Under the pieces are notes generated by a model. That model searched no databases. It was given only the letters and a program-made list of their open reading frames with translations, and was not told the origin of the DNA. DNA of 60,767 nt, taken from Mesostigma viride (Eukaryota > Streptophyta > Mesostigmatophyceae > Mesostigmatales > Mesostigmataceae). Within the stretch, counting starts at the first letter, position 1; the number at the start of each line of letters is the position of its first letter. A program made the translations under genes and the position numbers. This document shows, in pieces, positions 42,896 through 51,400 of this stretch. The DNA lies in contig RPFO01000661.1 in NCBI GenBank assembly GCA_009746045.1, positions 1 to 60,767 on the forward strand, in the 5' to 3' direction.

Positions 42896-42978
42896 GCTCA
42901 CGTAGTTGCTGGGAAGGCTTTAGGGTGGCTTTCACCGTGGCTAAGGCACCCCTAAACCCTTCCCAGCAACTGCGTGAG
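42896..42978. other. Long hairpin at the outer palindrome edge
   Basis: GCTCACGTAGTTGCTGGGAA plus GGCTTTAGGGTG pairs with CACCCCTAAACCCTTCCCAG plus CAACTGCGTGAG, with a loop of about 18 bases. The left arm of the giant palindrome stops inside the matching stem (CCAGCAAC), so this hairpin marks the point where symmetry and, on the left, virus-like DNA end. Confidence 0.7.
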
Positions 42979-43395
42979 TGACCCCCTCTTTTCCCCCTGT
43001 TGCCCCCCGTTCCGCGCCGAGTGCTTGGGGCCCCCGCAGCGTGTCCCCCCCGTTCCGCGCCGAGTGCTTGTCTGTTTCCCTGTTCCCCCCGCGCGTGATT
43101 GTCTGTTTCCCGCGCGCGAGTACGAGTGTGCGAGTGTGTGAGTACGTCGGCAAGTCCGTGTCAGTCTCCGCTGTCGGTGTGCGTGCGTTTATGGTCGCGC
43201 TAAAATAATCTCGTGGTTCGGCATATAAGTGTCGCGCCATGATGCATCCGGGTTGGTTGTCCGAGGCGCGTCTGATGTGCGAGTTCGTGGGCGCGTGCGT
43301 GCAGCCGTCGTCGCCGGTCATGCCGCTATGTGTATGGGGGTGATAGTGTGCGGGGTGGCGCGTTAATTTTCCCACGCGCGTATAAAGAGCACGAG
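42979..43395. other. Intergenic GC-rich, no clear gene
   Basis: A short duplication of GTTCCGCGCCGAGTGCTTG (about 43007 and 43052) and a GAGTGTGCGAGTGTGTGAGT stretch are present. A TATAAAG box at 43381 lies 15 bases before the next start codon. The minus-strand open frame here (42941-43375) is weak and was not accepted. Confidence 0.45.
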
Positions 43396-44775
43396 ATGCC
43401 TCAATGCAGACACGTCACCCGCACGGGCCGCTGCCGAAACAGGCCCGCCGCCGGGTCGCTTTGTCACCGCCACCGTCACGCGCCGGCCCGGCCGCACGCC
43501 GTGAGGATGCACGTGGACACCATCGAGTGGGACCCGAGCACGGCGTACTACCAGCCGGGCGACGTGGACGAGTACGGGAGACCGATCGAGTTCAATTCGC
43601 CCACATACGAAAATTACTATCCCGCAGAGGTCCACAATCGTTACGAGAGGCCCGTTGTCGAGGACGGCGATCCAGACGTCCCCTCCACGATTCCCGGGAT
43701 CCGGGCGAGCAGGAGGGATAGAGGCAGGTACGCCGATTTCACCGATTCCATCAACGTCGGCAGCCGGAGAAGGGCCGCCGACCGCCTCACGCCGCAAATG
43801 GTCATCAACCGATACTTCAACACGCGCCCCGGGGTCCTGAGCTTGAACGCCCCTCCCCGACAGCCGGCTGCTGGCAGGACCAGCCCTCGCGATCCGGACC
43901 CCGCTTCTGGGGCGGACCCGTTCAATCCCATAGCGGCGGAAGACAGCCCGCAGGCGGCCGGCACCCTCCCCGGATCCGCCTCCCCGGGGCCCACGCCTAC
44001 GTACTATCATGGGAGCGATCCCGAGGATCTCGAGGAGACCGAATCGCCTCTTTACATTCACCCCCCGAGCGACAGCCTGCGCGGCGGAGACGCAGGCGGT
44101 AGAGGCGCAGTCCGTCGCGCAGGCGCTTTGCGTGGTTGCAGGCGAAGCACAGCAGGGCCGCGTTCCGCCCGCAGTAGCTCCTGTCGGCCGGGTCGCGCCT
44201 GTCGAGCGAGGGGCGGTCCCCTTCCTGGCGCGGGGTCCGATGTCCAGCGGCTTGCGACACAGGGCGCACCGCGGTCGGCGCAGGAGCGAGCGGTAGAGCG
44301 CCGTGACGTGCGCGGTGCCCAGACACGGCCTGGCCCCGTCGGCCCGCATGCGCGCGTTGGCGTTCCTGGCCATCTTTTCGGCGCGCGCCCACGCGGCGGG
44401 GCGCACGCCCGTCGGCCTGCGGATGGGCGGGGGGCGTATGCCGGAGTCTGCCTTCACGGGCCTGGGCAGGCCGCACCTGCGCGCCCTGTCCCTGGCCTCC
44501 ACCAGCTCGTCGAAGAGGGGGGCGAGGGGCAGGCGGGCGCAGGGCCAGCAGGTCCACGCGCCGGGGCGGCCGAACACGGCCGAGCGGTCTCGCAGGGAGA
44601 TGGGGCTGGCGCACCTGCTGCACCTGCCCGTCCAGGCCCGGGCGGCCCGGGCGAGGGGCACGGGGCGGAAGGTCCGTCCGGCGCTCGCGGCCACGTAGGC
44701 GCTCTGGTCGTTGTACTTGCGCACGAGCTCTTCCATGGTGTGCTGGCGTCTGTCACGTTCCATACATCAGTATGA
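43396..44775 (+). CDS. Cys/His-module protein, unknown function
   Basis: ATG 43396 follows TATAAAGAGCACGAG. The first 30 residues hold the module CRHVTRTGRCRN...LCHRH, a pattern C-x(3-5)-T-x2-G-x2-C-x(7-10)-C-x2-H seen at the N-terminus of four other proteins in this window. Residues 40-200 are hydrophilic and have Tyr-rich and Pro-rich parts. From about 44060 onward the open frame lies antisense to an HNH-like gene and becomes Arg/Gly/Ala-rich, so the true C-terminus is probably near there, perhaps after a lost stop or frame slip. The first 200 residues are the reliable part. Similar small Cys/His modules occur in nucleocytoplasmic large DNA viruses; its role is unknown. Confidence 0.5.
   Translation: MPQCRHVTRTGRCRNRPAAGSLCHRHRHAPARPHAVRMHVDTIEWDPSTAYYQPGDVDEYGRPIEFNSPTYENYYPAEVHNRYERPVVEDGDPDVPSTIPGIRASRRDRGRYADFTDSINVGSRRRAADRLTPQMVINRYFNTRPGVLSLNAPPRQPAAGRTSPRDPDPASGADPFNPIAAEDSPQAAGTLPGSASPGPTPTYYHGSDPEDLEETESPLYIHPPSDSLRGGDAGGRGAVRRAGALRGCRRSTAGPRSARSSSCRPGRACRARGGPLPGAGSDVQRLATQGAPRSAQERAVERRDVRGAQTRPGPVGPHARVGVPGHLFGARPRGGAHARRPADGRGAYAGVCLHGPGQAAPARPVPGLHQLVEEGGEGQAGAGPAGPRAGAAEHGRAVSQGDGAGAPAAPARPGPGGPGEGHGAEGPSGARGHVGALVVVLAHELFHGVLASVTFHTSV
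43997..44763 (-). pseudogene. Second HNH-like protein, frameshifted
   Basis: The frame from 44763 begins MERDRRQHTMEELVRKYNDQ. It has an N-terminal zinc ribbon RCSRCASP...WTCWPC and a second CALCRKPLDIG. Near 44220-44235 the frame slips in a G/C tract. In the other frame the motif continues SLDRRDPADRSYCGRNAAL and CFACNHAKR, the usual HNH consensus of Asp-Arg, Asn and CxxCN..K. The stop in that frame is at 43997. Domain order is similar to the palindrome-arm gene, so the two may be distant paralogues. It converges on the preceding plus-strand gene with overlap. Confidence 0.65.
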
Positions 44776-44792
44776 TGAGGTTATAGTATCGA

Positions 44793-45331
44793 TCACCTCC
44801 TCACGCTGCTGCCCTTAGTCCTGACCTTGCCCCTGCGGATTCCGCGTGGAGCGCCCGCCTCGTGCAGGCGGTACCTGACACGCGGCAGCTCTGGGAACCT
44901 CGTTTGGGGCCCAACCAGAGCCATGCCCCCCGCCTGGTACCCGTAGGTGTCTTCTTCGGGCGGAGGAAGTTTGAACGGGCCAGCCGGCCCCCACGAGTGG
45001 ATCATTTCCGCCATGCGGTCATTCGCATCCTGCGCGGTCAACGGCGGCGGCGGCAGTGGCGCGTAGGGTGGGAAGACCCCCGCCGTTCTCGACTGCATCC
45101 CCCTGAGGAACGTCTGCGGAGGGGGCATCACCGGGGCGCCGCCCTGGGGGAGGCCGGACGAGGCCTGCGCCGATTCGGCGCGCTGACCGCTTCCTCGCCC
45201 CGTTCCCAGGTGTTCTGGGCCTCGGTGCTGGACGCGCGCACCCTGTGCGCGGCGCACCGACCATGGCAGGCACCTGAGGCGGGGCGGCGGCACCTGAGGC
45301 CCTTGGATGTGAGAGAAGTGCACTTAGTCAT
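44793..45331 (-). pseudogene. Cys/His-module, Pro-rich protein, frameshifted
   Basis: The start at 45331 gives MTKCTSLTSKGLRCRR followed by CHGRCAAHR, the shared N-terminal Cys/His module. Near 45190-45210 the frame slips, and the longer continuation (44793-45180) is Pro- and Gln-rich, then has DANDRMAEMIHSWGPAGPF and a basic C-terminus ending KGSSVRR. The two parts overlap consistently, so I treat them as one gene. Function is unknown. Confidence 0.55.
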
Positions 45332-45369
45332 GCGAGCGAGTCATGCACGATACGCAGAGATATTTGTGT

Positions 45370-45927
45370 TCATTCCTCCCCGAGGGCGTCGATGAAGCGG
45401 GCGATCGCGTCCTGGGGCACGACCTTGTAGCCCCTGGCCTTCATGTAGTCCCTCCTCTGCTTGTAGTTGCGGACGAAGTCGGGGTAGTTGGAGGGTATGC
45501 TCGCGAGGTTGGCCACGCGGGGGATGTCGATGTCCCTGGGGTCCGCGACCTCGCGCACGTGCCTGCGCAGGTCGTCGGCGCGCGTGACGTACTTGTCCAC
45601 CTCGCGCAGGAGCAGGCGGCGGTAGGCGGCGGGGTGGTCCTCGAGGCGGATGAAGAACTTGTGGTTCGCCCTGGGGGGCGCGTGCAGGCCGACGAACACG
45701 AGCGGGCGGTCTCGCTCCCTGTCCCTGACGAGCTCTCGTATCATGCGGTTCACGAGGGCTCGCTTGTTGACGGCCCTCTGCCCGTCTCGCTTCCTCTCGT
45801 CGGCTATGTCGTCGGCCTTGGCCCACAGGTCGTCCGTGTCCACGCACTTGGCCTTGATCCTGAGCATGGAGCAGAGGAAGGTCTTGCCCGATCCCGGCAC
45901 GCCCTCCACGTGCACGATCGCCGACAT
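45370..45927 (-). CDS. P-loop NTPase, kinase-like
   Basis: The 185-residue protein starts MSAIVHVEGVPGSGKT; the Walker A motif is at residues 9-16. VDTDDLW at about 30-36 is typical of small P-loop kinases of the AAA_33/zeta/nucleotide-kinase type, in which an Asp binds the substrate or metal. RPLVFVGL is a probable later core strand. The start is chosen because it places the P-loop at the usual position; longer in-frame starts add unlike sequence. It is divergent from the gene at 46006, with 78 bp between them that include TATATGA. The substrate cannot be inferred. Confidence 0.75.
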   Translation of the reverse strand: MSAIVHVEGVPGSGKTFLCSMLRIKAKCVDTDDLWAKADDIADERKRDGQRAVNKRALVNRMIRELVRDRERDRPLVFVGLHAPPRANHKFFIRLEDHPAAYRRLLLREVDKYVTRADDLRRHVREVADPRDIDIPRVANLASIPSNYPDFVRNYKQRRDYMKARGYKVVPQDAIARFIDALGEE

Positions 45928-46005
45928 GGGCCGCTCGTATATGACGTACGGCACACAAAATTTGATGGTCCGGGCGAGTTTTTTTTCGCGTGCTGCTATT
46001 TGAAG

Positions 46006-46284
46006 ATGGCGCGCAAGGGGATCAACCGGGCGGCCGAGAGGGCGGCGCTGGAGGAATACTTCTACATGAAGCGCTGGCTGGAGGAGACCACCCGCTGGTT
46101 CATCGCCGTGGGTCTCAGGCGCCGGGTGTCGCTGTCGGACGCGCGCGCCCGTTTCGAGAGCGAGGCGGCCCGGATCTGGGCGCGGGTGGGGGTCAGAGAT
46201 TGGCCGGGGCACGTGCAAGATATCATGGCGGGGATCATCAAGTTTCGTTTAAGTGGCCAGCCGGAGCGGCTGCTTAGGTTTTAG
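46006..46284 (+). CDS. Small basic protein, unknown
   Basis: The 92-residue frame starts at ATG 46006, just after TTTGAAG. It is rich in Arg, Ala and aromatic residues, with two predicted amphipathic helices (RAALEEYFYMKRWLEETTRW and a second around IWARVGVRDWPGH). It has no Cys and no membrane segment. I recognise no family. It shares a short divergent promoter region with the P-loop gene. Confidence 0.6.
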   Translation: MARKGINRAAERAALEEYFYMKRWLEETTRWFIAVGLRRRVSLSDARARFESEAARIWARVGVRDWPGHVQDIMAGIIKFRLSGQPERLLRF

Positions 46285-47137
46285 CGGACAAGTGTTCGAA
46301 GCGCGTCATTGGTGAATTACTTGGGAACTTGGGTTTCCCCGCGAAACTCCAACCGCACGTTCAGATTTCCAAATCTCAAGTAAAGTTCGGCGCAACTTTC
46401 TGAACGGGGGCAGTTGACGAGCAGCATTCCTCCGGACGAATGAATTGCGTTCCATACTTGCGCAAAATTTTGAAAGGTAGCTTGCGTGCAGCCCTACTAA
46501 AATTTGCGCGGACGTTCAGATTTCCAAATCTCGGGTAAATTTCGGCGGAACTTTCTGAACGGGGGTAGTTGGCGGGCAGCGTTCCTCCAGACGAATGAAA
46601 TGCGTTCCATACTAGCGCAAAATTTTGAAAGGTAGCTTGCGTGCAGCCCTACTAAAATTTGCGCGAAGTGTGGGACTGAAAATTCGTAACGGAAACTTTT
46701 TGGTAGTTGCCGTCACTTCCTTTTGTGCAAACGTGTGGGAGTGAAAATTCGTAACGGAAACTTTTTGGTAGTTGCCGTCACTTCATTTTGCGCGAGTGTT
46801 GGGCTGAAAATTCGTAACGGAAACTTTTTGGTAGTTGGCGTCACTTCCTTTGGTTCGACTGAAAATTCGCTGAAATTCGCTGAATTCGTACCGTAGCCTA
46901 ATTTTTAGTACCTCGAAGTGACGGGGCACCTAAAAATTTGCCCACAAGTACACTTGGCAGCGCGCTCACTGGGAAAAATTGTACAGCCGCTCCGGCGGGC
47001 CACTTGAACGAATTGTAATGATCCTGGCCAGAAGCGCCGTGCGGGTGAAAAGGTCACTCCCAAAAAGTAGCAAATGATCCATCCGGCTTAGTAAACATAT
47101 ATTCGCGGAATATAAAAACACACGCCCCTATTGTAAC
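46285..47137. repeat. Non-coding region with two tandem repeat sets
   Basis: A unit of about 154 bp (GTTCAGATTTCCAAATCTC, then GCAACTTTCTGAACGGGGG, then GTTCCATACTTGCGCAAAAT) occurs at about 46361-46505 and 46515-46664. It is followed by three copies of a 60-65 bp unit with GAAAATTCGTAACGGAAACT and TTTTTGGTAGTTG between about 46674 and 46855. The stretch is AT-richer than its surroundings. No gene is seen. Confidence 0.8.
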
Positions 47138-47536
47138 ATGGCGGCAAAGAAAACGCGCACCCCACGACGCGCACACCGCTCACGAGCCGCTGCAGTGCTG
47201 ACGCCGGCCATGGAGCATAATTACAACGCGGCATCGGGGATGCTGGCGTATCGTTTCGGCGGGGCGTTGGAGGCATTGGCGAAGGCGAAGGTGTCGGCGA
47301 AGGGCGATGCCCCCCCTGATCAGTACAGGAGAGATCTCAGGGAGGCCAATGCGGTGGAGCGGAACCTGCAGCGGGCGTGGCTCGTGGCTATGGATAAACT
47401 GCGCCGACTGAGAGAACGAGGCGCGGGCATCCTTTATAGAGGGCCGGACGCCATCGTCGATTGGGTCATGAGAGCCGCCAAGACCGTCGTCACGCCTGGT
47501 AGGCGGGGACTCGCGGGTAAGCGTAAACGTTTCTGA
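47138..47536 (+). CDS. Small very basic protein, unknown
   Basis: The 132-residue frame starts at ATG 47138, about 30 bases after GAATATAAAAA. The N-terminus is a run of Lys/Arg (KKTRTPRRAHRSRA) and the C-terminus ends in RRGLAGKRKRF. The centre has helical segments with Ala and Leu. The high positive charge would suit DNA binding or packaging, but no family is recognised. The next small frame starts 35 bases downstream. Confidence 0.65.
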   Translation: MAAKKTRTPRRAHRSRAAAVLTPAMEHNYNAASGMLAYRFGGALEALAKAKVSAKGDAPPDQYRRDLREANAVERNLQRAWLVAMDKLRRLRERGAGILYRGPDAIVDWVMRAAKTVVTPGRRGLAGKRKRF

Positions 47537-47571
47537 TTAAAAAAGATCGGTTAGCTGTATACGCGATACGG

Positions 47572-47643
47572 ATGCCTGTCGGCAGATGCACCGGGTCAAA
47601 GGCCAAGAAGTTTTTCTCGTTCGGGAAGGCCAAGTGCAAGTGA
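47572..47643 (+). CDS. Micro-ORF with KAKCK tail
   Basis: This 23-codon frame ends in KAKKFFSFGKAKCK, almost the same as the C-terminus of the 172-residue protein encoded just downstream (KAKKIFSIGFAKCK). It may be a microprotein or the last piece of a duplicated gene, since the frame upstream of its ATG is open for some 40 more bases but has no homology. The match of a basic-aromatic motif with a final Cys in two neighbours is unlikely to be chance. Confidence 0.45.
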   Translation: MPVGRCTGSKAKKFFSFGKAKCK

Positions 47644-47682
47644 TCGATATCGGTTTTATAGCTGCGTCTATGGTAGTGCGAC

Positions 47683-48201
47683 ATGCGCGCGTATCTGATC
47701 GTGACCCTGATACTGGTACTCACCCTCAGCCTGTGGCTGGGCCTGCGCGATGCCTCCAAGCCCGACCCGCTGCTGACCGCGCGGCTGCCCGAGTACGAGT
47801 CCGTGCCGCTCTACCGGTCGGAGGCGATCGAGGCGCTTCTGGAGACGGGCCTGAGCGCGCCCCCTCCCGCGCTGCCGGTGGCGGCGGCGGCGGGCGGCGA
47901 GGACAAGGGCCGCAGGCGGAGGAGGGCCAAGGCGGTGCTGAGGACGGCGCTGGTGGAGGGGCAGAAGGCGGCGTACATCGCGTCCAACCCTCTGCTGTCG
48001 ATAGCCGACGGCGTGTCTAGCGTGCTGGGGCTGATGGGGCCGGGGGGCAAGAAGCTGGCCAAGGTGGTGGGCAAACCGGTGAACTTCGCGCTGAAACACA
48101 ATCCTATCGGCGCGTTCTTCGGCGCGATATTCAACAAGAAACTGAGCGCGCGGTGCAAGGCCAAGAAGATATTCTCGATTGGTTTCGCCAAGTGCAAGTA
48201 G
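47683..48201 (+). CDS. Membrane-anchored basic protein, unknown
   Basis: The 172-residue protein has a hydrophobic segment at about residues 4-20 (LIVTLILVLTLSLWLGL), a single anchor or uncleaved signal. A linker is followed by an Arg/Lys cluster (KGRRRRRAK) and a hydrophobic, Gly-rich C-terminal half (LLSIADGVSSVLGLMGPGG, then NPIGAFFGAIFNKKL). It ends CKAKKIFSIGFAKCK with two Cys. The pattern resembles small virion membrane proteins, but no family is recognised. Confidence 0.7.
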   Translation: MRAYLIVTLILVLTLSLWLGLRDASKPDPLLTARLPEYESVPLYRSEAIEALLETGLSAPPPALPVAAAAGGEDKGRRRRRAKAVLRTALVEGQKAAYIASNPLLSIADGVSSVLGLMGPGGKKLAKVVGKPVNFALKHNPIGAFFGAIFNKKLSARCKAKKIFSIGFAKCK

Positions 48202-48289
48202 TCATAGGCACCTAACCAGAATAACGTCCTTATGAGGTGCGCTTATACTACGCCAACAATTTTGTGTTGCAATACCAATACCAGCGCCG

Positions 48290-49233
48290 ATGGCCTGCGC
48301 CGTGTACTTGGAAGCTAAGGAGGGGACGCCTCCATCTGAAGATATCTTTTGTGGACAGATTCGCAGGACACCTGATGGGCGCGTGGCAGCCGCCGACATC
48401 GTGAAGTGTATCATTTATTTGAGAGAGGACGGGACTTATGCCAGGGAGGCGCTGGGTAACGCCAACCTCACCCTGAAGAGGCTCAGTGACAAACAATGTC
48501 TTGCAGCCAGCAATACAAATAACATGTACACTTTCCCGGGGCGCAATCAACGGCCTACGAGGGTCATGACAGAGGAGGAAGTATACGAGTTGATCATGCT
48601 CCTGCCCGGGGCTCGGGCTACGGCCTTTCGAAGGAACACCTCGAAGTTACTGAAGCACTATTTTCACGCGACGGAAGAGCTGATATCGGAGCTGTTAGGC
48701 CGCTACGAAGCACTCCATGGGCGTGCGTACCAGCCCCCCCTTGCGCGGTCGCAGAGGAGCCTAGAATCAAACAGTGCGAGTCCGTCAAGGCAGCGGCCGC
48801 GGAGATATCCAACACACCCCGCGCTCAAGTTGATGGCAAGGTATATGCCAAGGTGTTCGGCATCCAGAACAAGTCCATTATGAATATGACCGCGGACGAG
48901 TTCAGGCATGTCCAGAACATGAAGAAAGGGGACCTAGTTAGAGACATGTGGACGGAGGAGATGAACAGTGGGGCCTTCTTCATGAACTGCGTATTCCGGG
49001 CGGCAGTGGCAGGCGGTGAGGACCCCGTGGCCGCCATGGAGAGAATTTCTCGGACAATGACCCCCACATTTAGGGGAGTGGGGCTGCACGACCAGGCAAG
49101 CACAAAACGCCCAAGAGAATTCCTGGTCCATAACAAGGAAATGAGGGAGAGCCGTCACGCCTCTCATTCCACCCTGGAGGTGCCCAGTCAGCACAGCTTG
49201 AAGCGTGTGTTGACGACTAATGGCGATCCCTGA
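48290..49233 (+). pseudogene. BRO-like protein, frameshifted
   Basis: The first frame (48290-48883) starts MACAVYLEAKEGTPPSEDIF and contains IRRTPDGRVAAADIVKCI, then PGRNQRPTRVMTEEEVYELI and MLLPGARATAFRRNTSKLLK. This pattern is like the N-terminal DNA-binding segments of BRO/KilA-type viral proteins. In a run of Cs near 48735-48742 the frame slips. The continuation, joined before 48853 and ending at 49233, has QNKSIMNMTADEFRHVQNMK and a polar tail. The assignment to a BRO-like group is tentative. Confidence 0.6.
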
Positions 49234-49360
49234 CGCTGATGGCAAAAAAAATCATATTTGCGCGCGAATAAACGATTACATTCATTATACGAGGCTTTAT
49301 TTATTTCCAGTTTGATTAATCAGATTGCCCTGAGAACAACAATAGACAAAACAGAGGATC

Positions 49361-50577
49361 TCAGCACAGAACGTCGGAGGCCAGCACGATCGGCCAGCGC
49401 TCCTTCCACTCGGCCAGGTCCGCGTCCCGGACGTCGAGACCGCGGCCGTGCACGCTCAACACCGCGTCCCCCGCCTGGCCCTCCCTCGGCGTGCGCCCGA
49501 CCACGCGCACCGTCGCCTGGGGGCGCCCATCGGTGACGCGGACGCGGACGTCCTGCTGGGCGGGGACGGTGGGGGAGTCGTCCACCAGCAGGTCCACCGC
49601 CCCCCTCACGGCCGTCACGTCCCCTTCGCCGACCAGGAGGGGCCGGGTGTCCTCCGTGAAGCAGGTGCAGGGGGCCATGCCGCGGCCGTTGTCCCGGCAG
49701 TGCGCGTTGTACCGTTCGTGCACCACCGGGTTGATGAGGTCGACGCCCCCCACGTCCTGGTTGAAGTAGAAGGTCGACACGCTGTCGTGCGCCCCCATGA
49801 CGACGGTGCCTCTCGCCGTCGCCATGAAAACGGCCGTGCCGCCTGCGCCGGCTCGCACCTGCGACAGGGCATAGCGAAAGGTGCCCCCCAGCGCGATGGT
49901 CTGGGCCCCGAGGAAGTCTATGCTGCCCCCGCACCTGGCCAGCGCCTGGGTCAGCGGTTGGCGGATCGCGGCGGGGGCCACCGCGTAGGCGAAGCTCGAG
50001 TTGGAGCGCAACACGAGGAGGAGTCGGCACGAGGGGAGCGAGACGCCCTCCGCCGCGCAGACCACCAGGCCGGCCAGGACGGCGTAGTCGAAGGAGAGCT
50101 CCCACCCATCCCTGCGCTTGGCCGCGTCGAGGAGGAAGATGACGACCCCCGGCACCTTCCGCACGAAGGCGGCGAGCCTCCTCCACTCGACCAGGTGGGG
50201 CATCAGGCCGCAGTCCTCCTCCCGCACAAAGTCGCTGGGGGCTCCAGCCGCGAGTCGGCATCGTACACTGTCACCCTGAGGACGGGCACGCCGGCGAAGG
50301 AGAGGTCCCCAGGGGTCAGCACCCGGTCCCTCCACACGCGGTGGACAAACCGCCGGTCGGCCTCGTCGGTGGCCCGCGCGTGGTGCTCCCTGTATGTGGG
50401 CCACAGGGCCTCCCAGGCCGCCTTGGAGGTGAGCATCATCAACATGCAGGCCTTCCGGTCCAGCCTGCACATGTTCTTGACGAATACCTCGAGCAGGTCA
50501 TCGTCCAGGTCGTCCACCCACGGGATGAACGGGTCGACGGTCCTGCGTCCGGTGCTCGTGCGCAGGAATGCTGGCAT
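49361..50577 (-). pseudogene. F-box-like protein, frameshifted
   Basis: The start at 50577 gives an N-terminus with DDLDDDLLEVFVKNMCRLDR and KACMLMMLTSKAAWEALWP, which matches the F-box helical pattern (LPxxxLxxIxxxLxxxDxxxLxxVSKxW). F-box proteins recruit targets to SCF ubiquitin ligases, and large DNA viruses often encode them. In a C run near 50240 the frame slips; the rest (to 49361) continues with VREEDCGLMPHLVEWRRLAA and beta-rich sequence with no recognised domain. The upstream region on the minus strand carries repeated GTTTTATC motifs. Confidence 0.6.
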
Positions 50578-50579
50578 AG

Positions 50580-50800
50580 CGTGATAAAACGGCTTCTAGG
50601 TCACGCGCCCTGGTGAAAGGAGAATGGCGTCGTACGCCCCGGTAAAACGAGACCCGAAGCCGCGCGCCCCGGTAAAACAATCAAGGCCGACGCCCCGCGC
50701 GCTGACAAAACAAAGGCCGGCGTCCCACGCCCTGATAAAACAAAGGATCGACGCCCCACGCCTCGGGAGTAAGGCCCTGAACGTCGCACGCCTCGAGGAG
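50580..50800. repeat. Degenerate 30-36 bp repeats upstream of F-box gene
   Basis: Five or six degenerate units of about 30-36 bp contain CGCCCyGrTAAAAC (on the minus strand GTTTTAyCrGGGCG). They start 5 bases upstream of the F-box-like start codon. They could be an array of promoter elements. On the plus strand a frame at 50624-50875 would encode repeats of A-(P/L)-(V/T/I)-K-Q/R, a basic repeat peptide, so a coding role is the alternative. Confidence 0.5.
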
Positions 50801-51109
50801 ACGCAGCGACCCGAGAAGGCGGCCGAGAACCGGTTGGGATCGCCTGCCAGGCCAGGTAACCAGGTTTTCAGGTAGGTAACGTCGCCGCTAACCGCGAGAG
50901 AGAGAGCGAATGGAGTGCGACCCACGATAAAAATTCTGTCAGCGCGCTCAACCACGGGCCACTTTTCCTTTGCCGAATGCTGGAGTGCCTATTTTACCGC
51001 TTTACTTCTCCTTAAGCAATGCACAAGGGACAGATAATGGGCGACAGTTCATTTATTCACAGTGCATCGTAATTGCACGTGTCTATTAATTAATCGTAAT
51101 TGCCCGTGG
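50801..51109. other. Intergenic, no gene recognised
   Basis: No gene is recognised. ACGATAAAAATTC at about 50926 resembles the GATAAAA motif of the preceding repeats. Confidence 0.4.
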
Positions 51110-51400
51110 TGCCGGTGCCAGTGTACATTTAGTCAGTGGGGGCCGGTGCCAGTGTACATTTAGTCAGTGGGGGCCGGTGCCAGTGTATATTTAGTCAGTG
51201 GGGGCCGGTGCCAGTACCTTTTTGGGTCGGTGACGGTGCCAGTACCTTTTTGGGTCGGTGACGGTGCCAGCACCTTTATTAGTGGGGGACGGTGCCAGTA
51301 CCTTTCTTGGTCGGTGACGCTGCCATTACCTTTAGTCGGTGGGGACCGGCGCCAGTACCTCATAACTGGTGGGTGACGGTGACGGTGCCTCATAACCGGT
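51110..51400. repeat. 28-31 bp minisatellite
   Basis: About nine units are present. Early ones read CCGGTGCCAGTGTACATTTA followed by GTCAGTGGGGG, and later ones read GGTGCCAGTACCTTTTTGGG followed by TCGGTGAC. Every unit keeps GGTGCCAG or a close variant. Confidence 0.9.

Larger units (their letters stand above)
38285..42912. repeat. Spacerless giant palindrome, 2.3-kb arms
   Basis: The sequence from 38285 to 40597 is repeated in reverse complement from 40598 to 42912 with no spacer. The centre reads AGAAACGTTTCT. The arms match throughout except in homopolymers: C5 versus C6 near 39676/41516, C7 versus C6 near 39891/41307, C5 versus C6 in one tandem unit near 39211, and C6 versus G7 at the outer end. 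The last shared bases are CCAGCAACTACGTGAGC. Outside that, the left side is AT-richer host DNA and the right side is GC-rich virus-like DNA. Each arm contains, from the outside in, a 9-bp GGACCCCCT repeat, an AT-rich inverted-motif region, a 112-bp repeat, an HNH-like gene and a 33-bp repeat. A chimeric or fold-back read assembly is an alternative explanation. Confidence 0.95.

Noticed and set aside
42941-43375. 144-codon minus-strand frame beyond the right arm
   Set aside because: Low-complexity, overlaps the hairpin and a repeat, and has no recognisable features.
49448-50584. 378-codon plus-strand frame opposite the F-box-like gene
   Set aside because: His/Val/Arg-rich shadow typical of antisense GC-rich coding DNA; the minus strand has the F-box-like motif.
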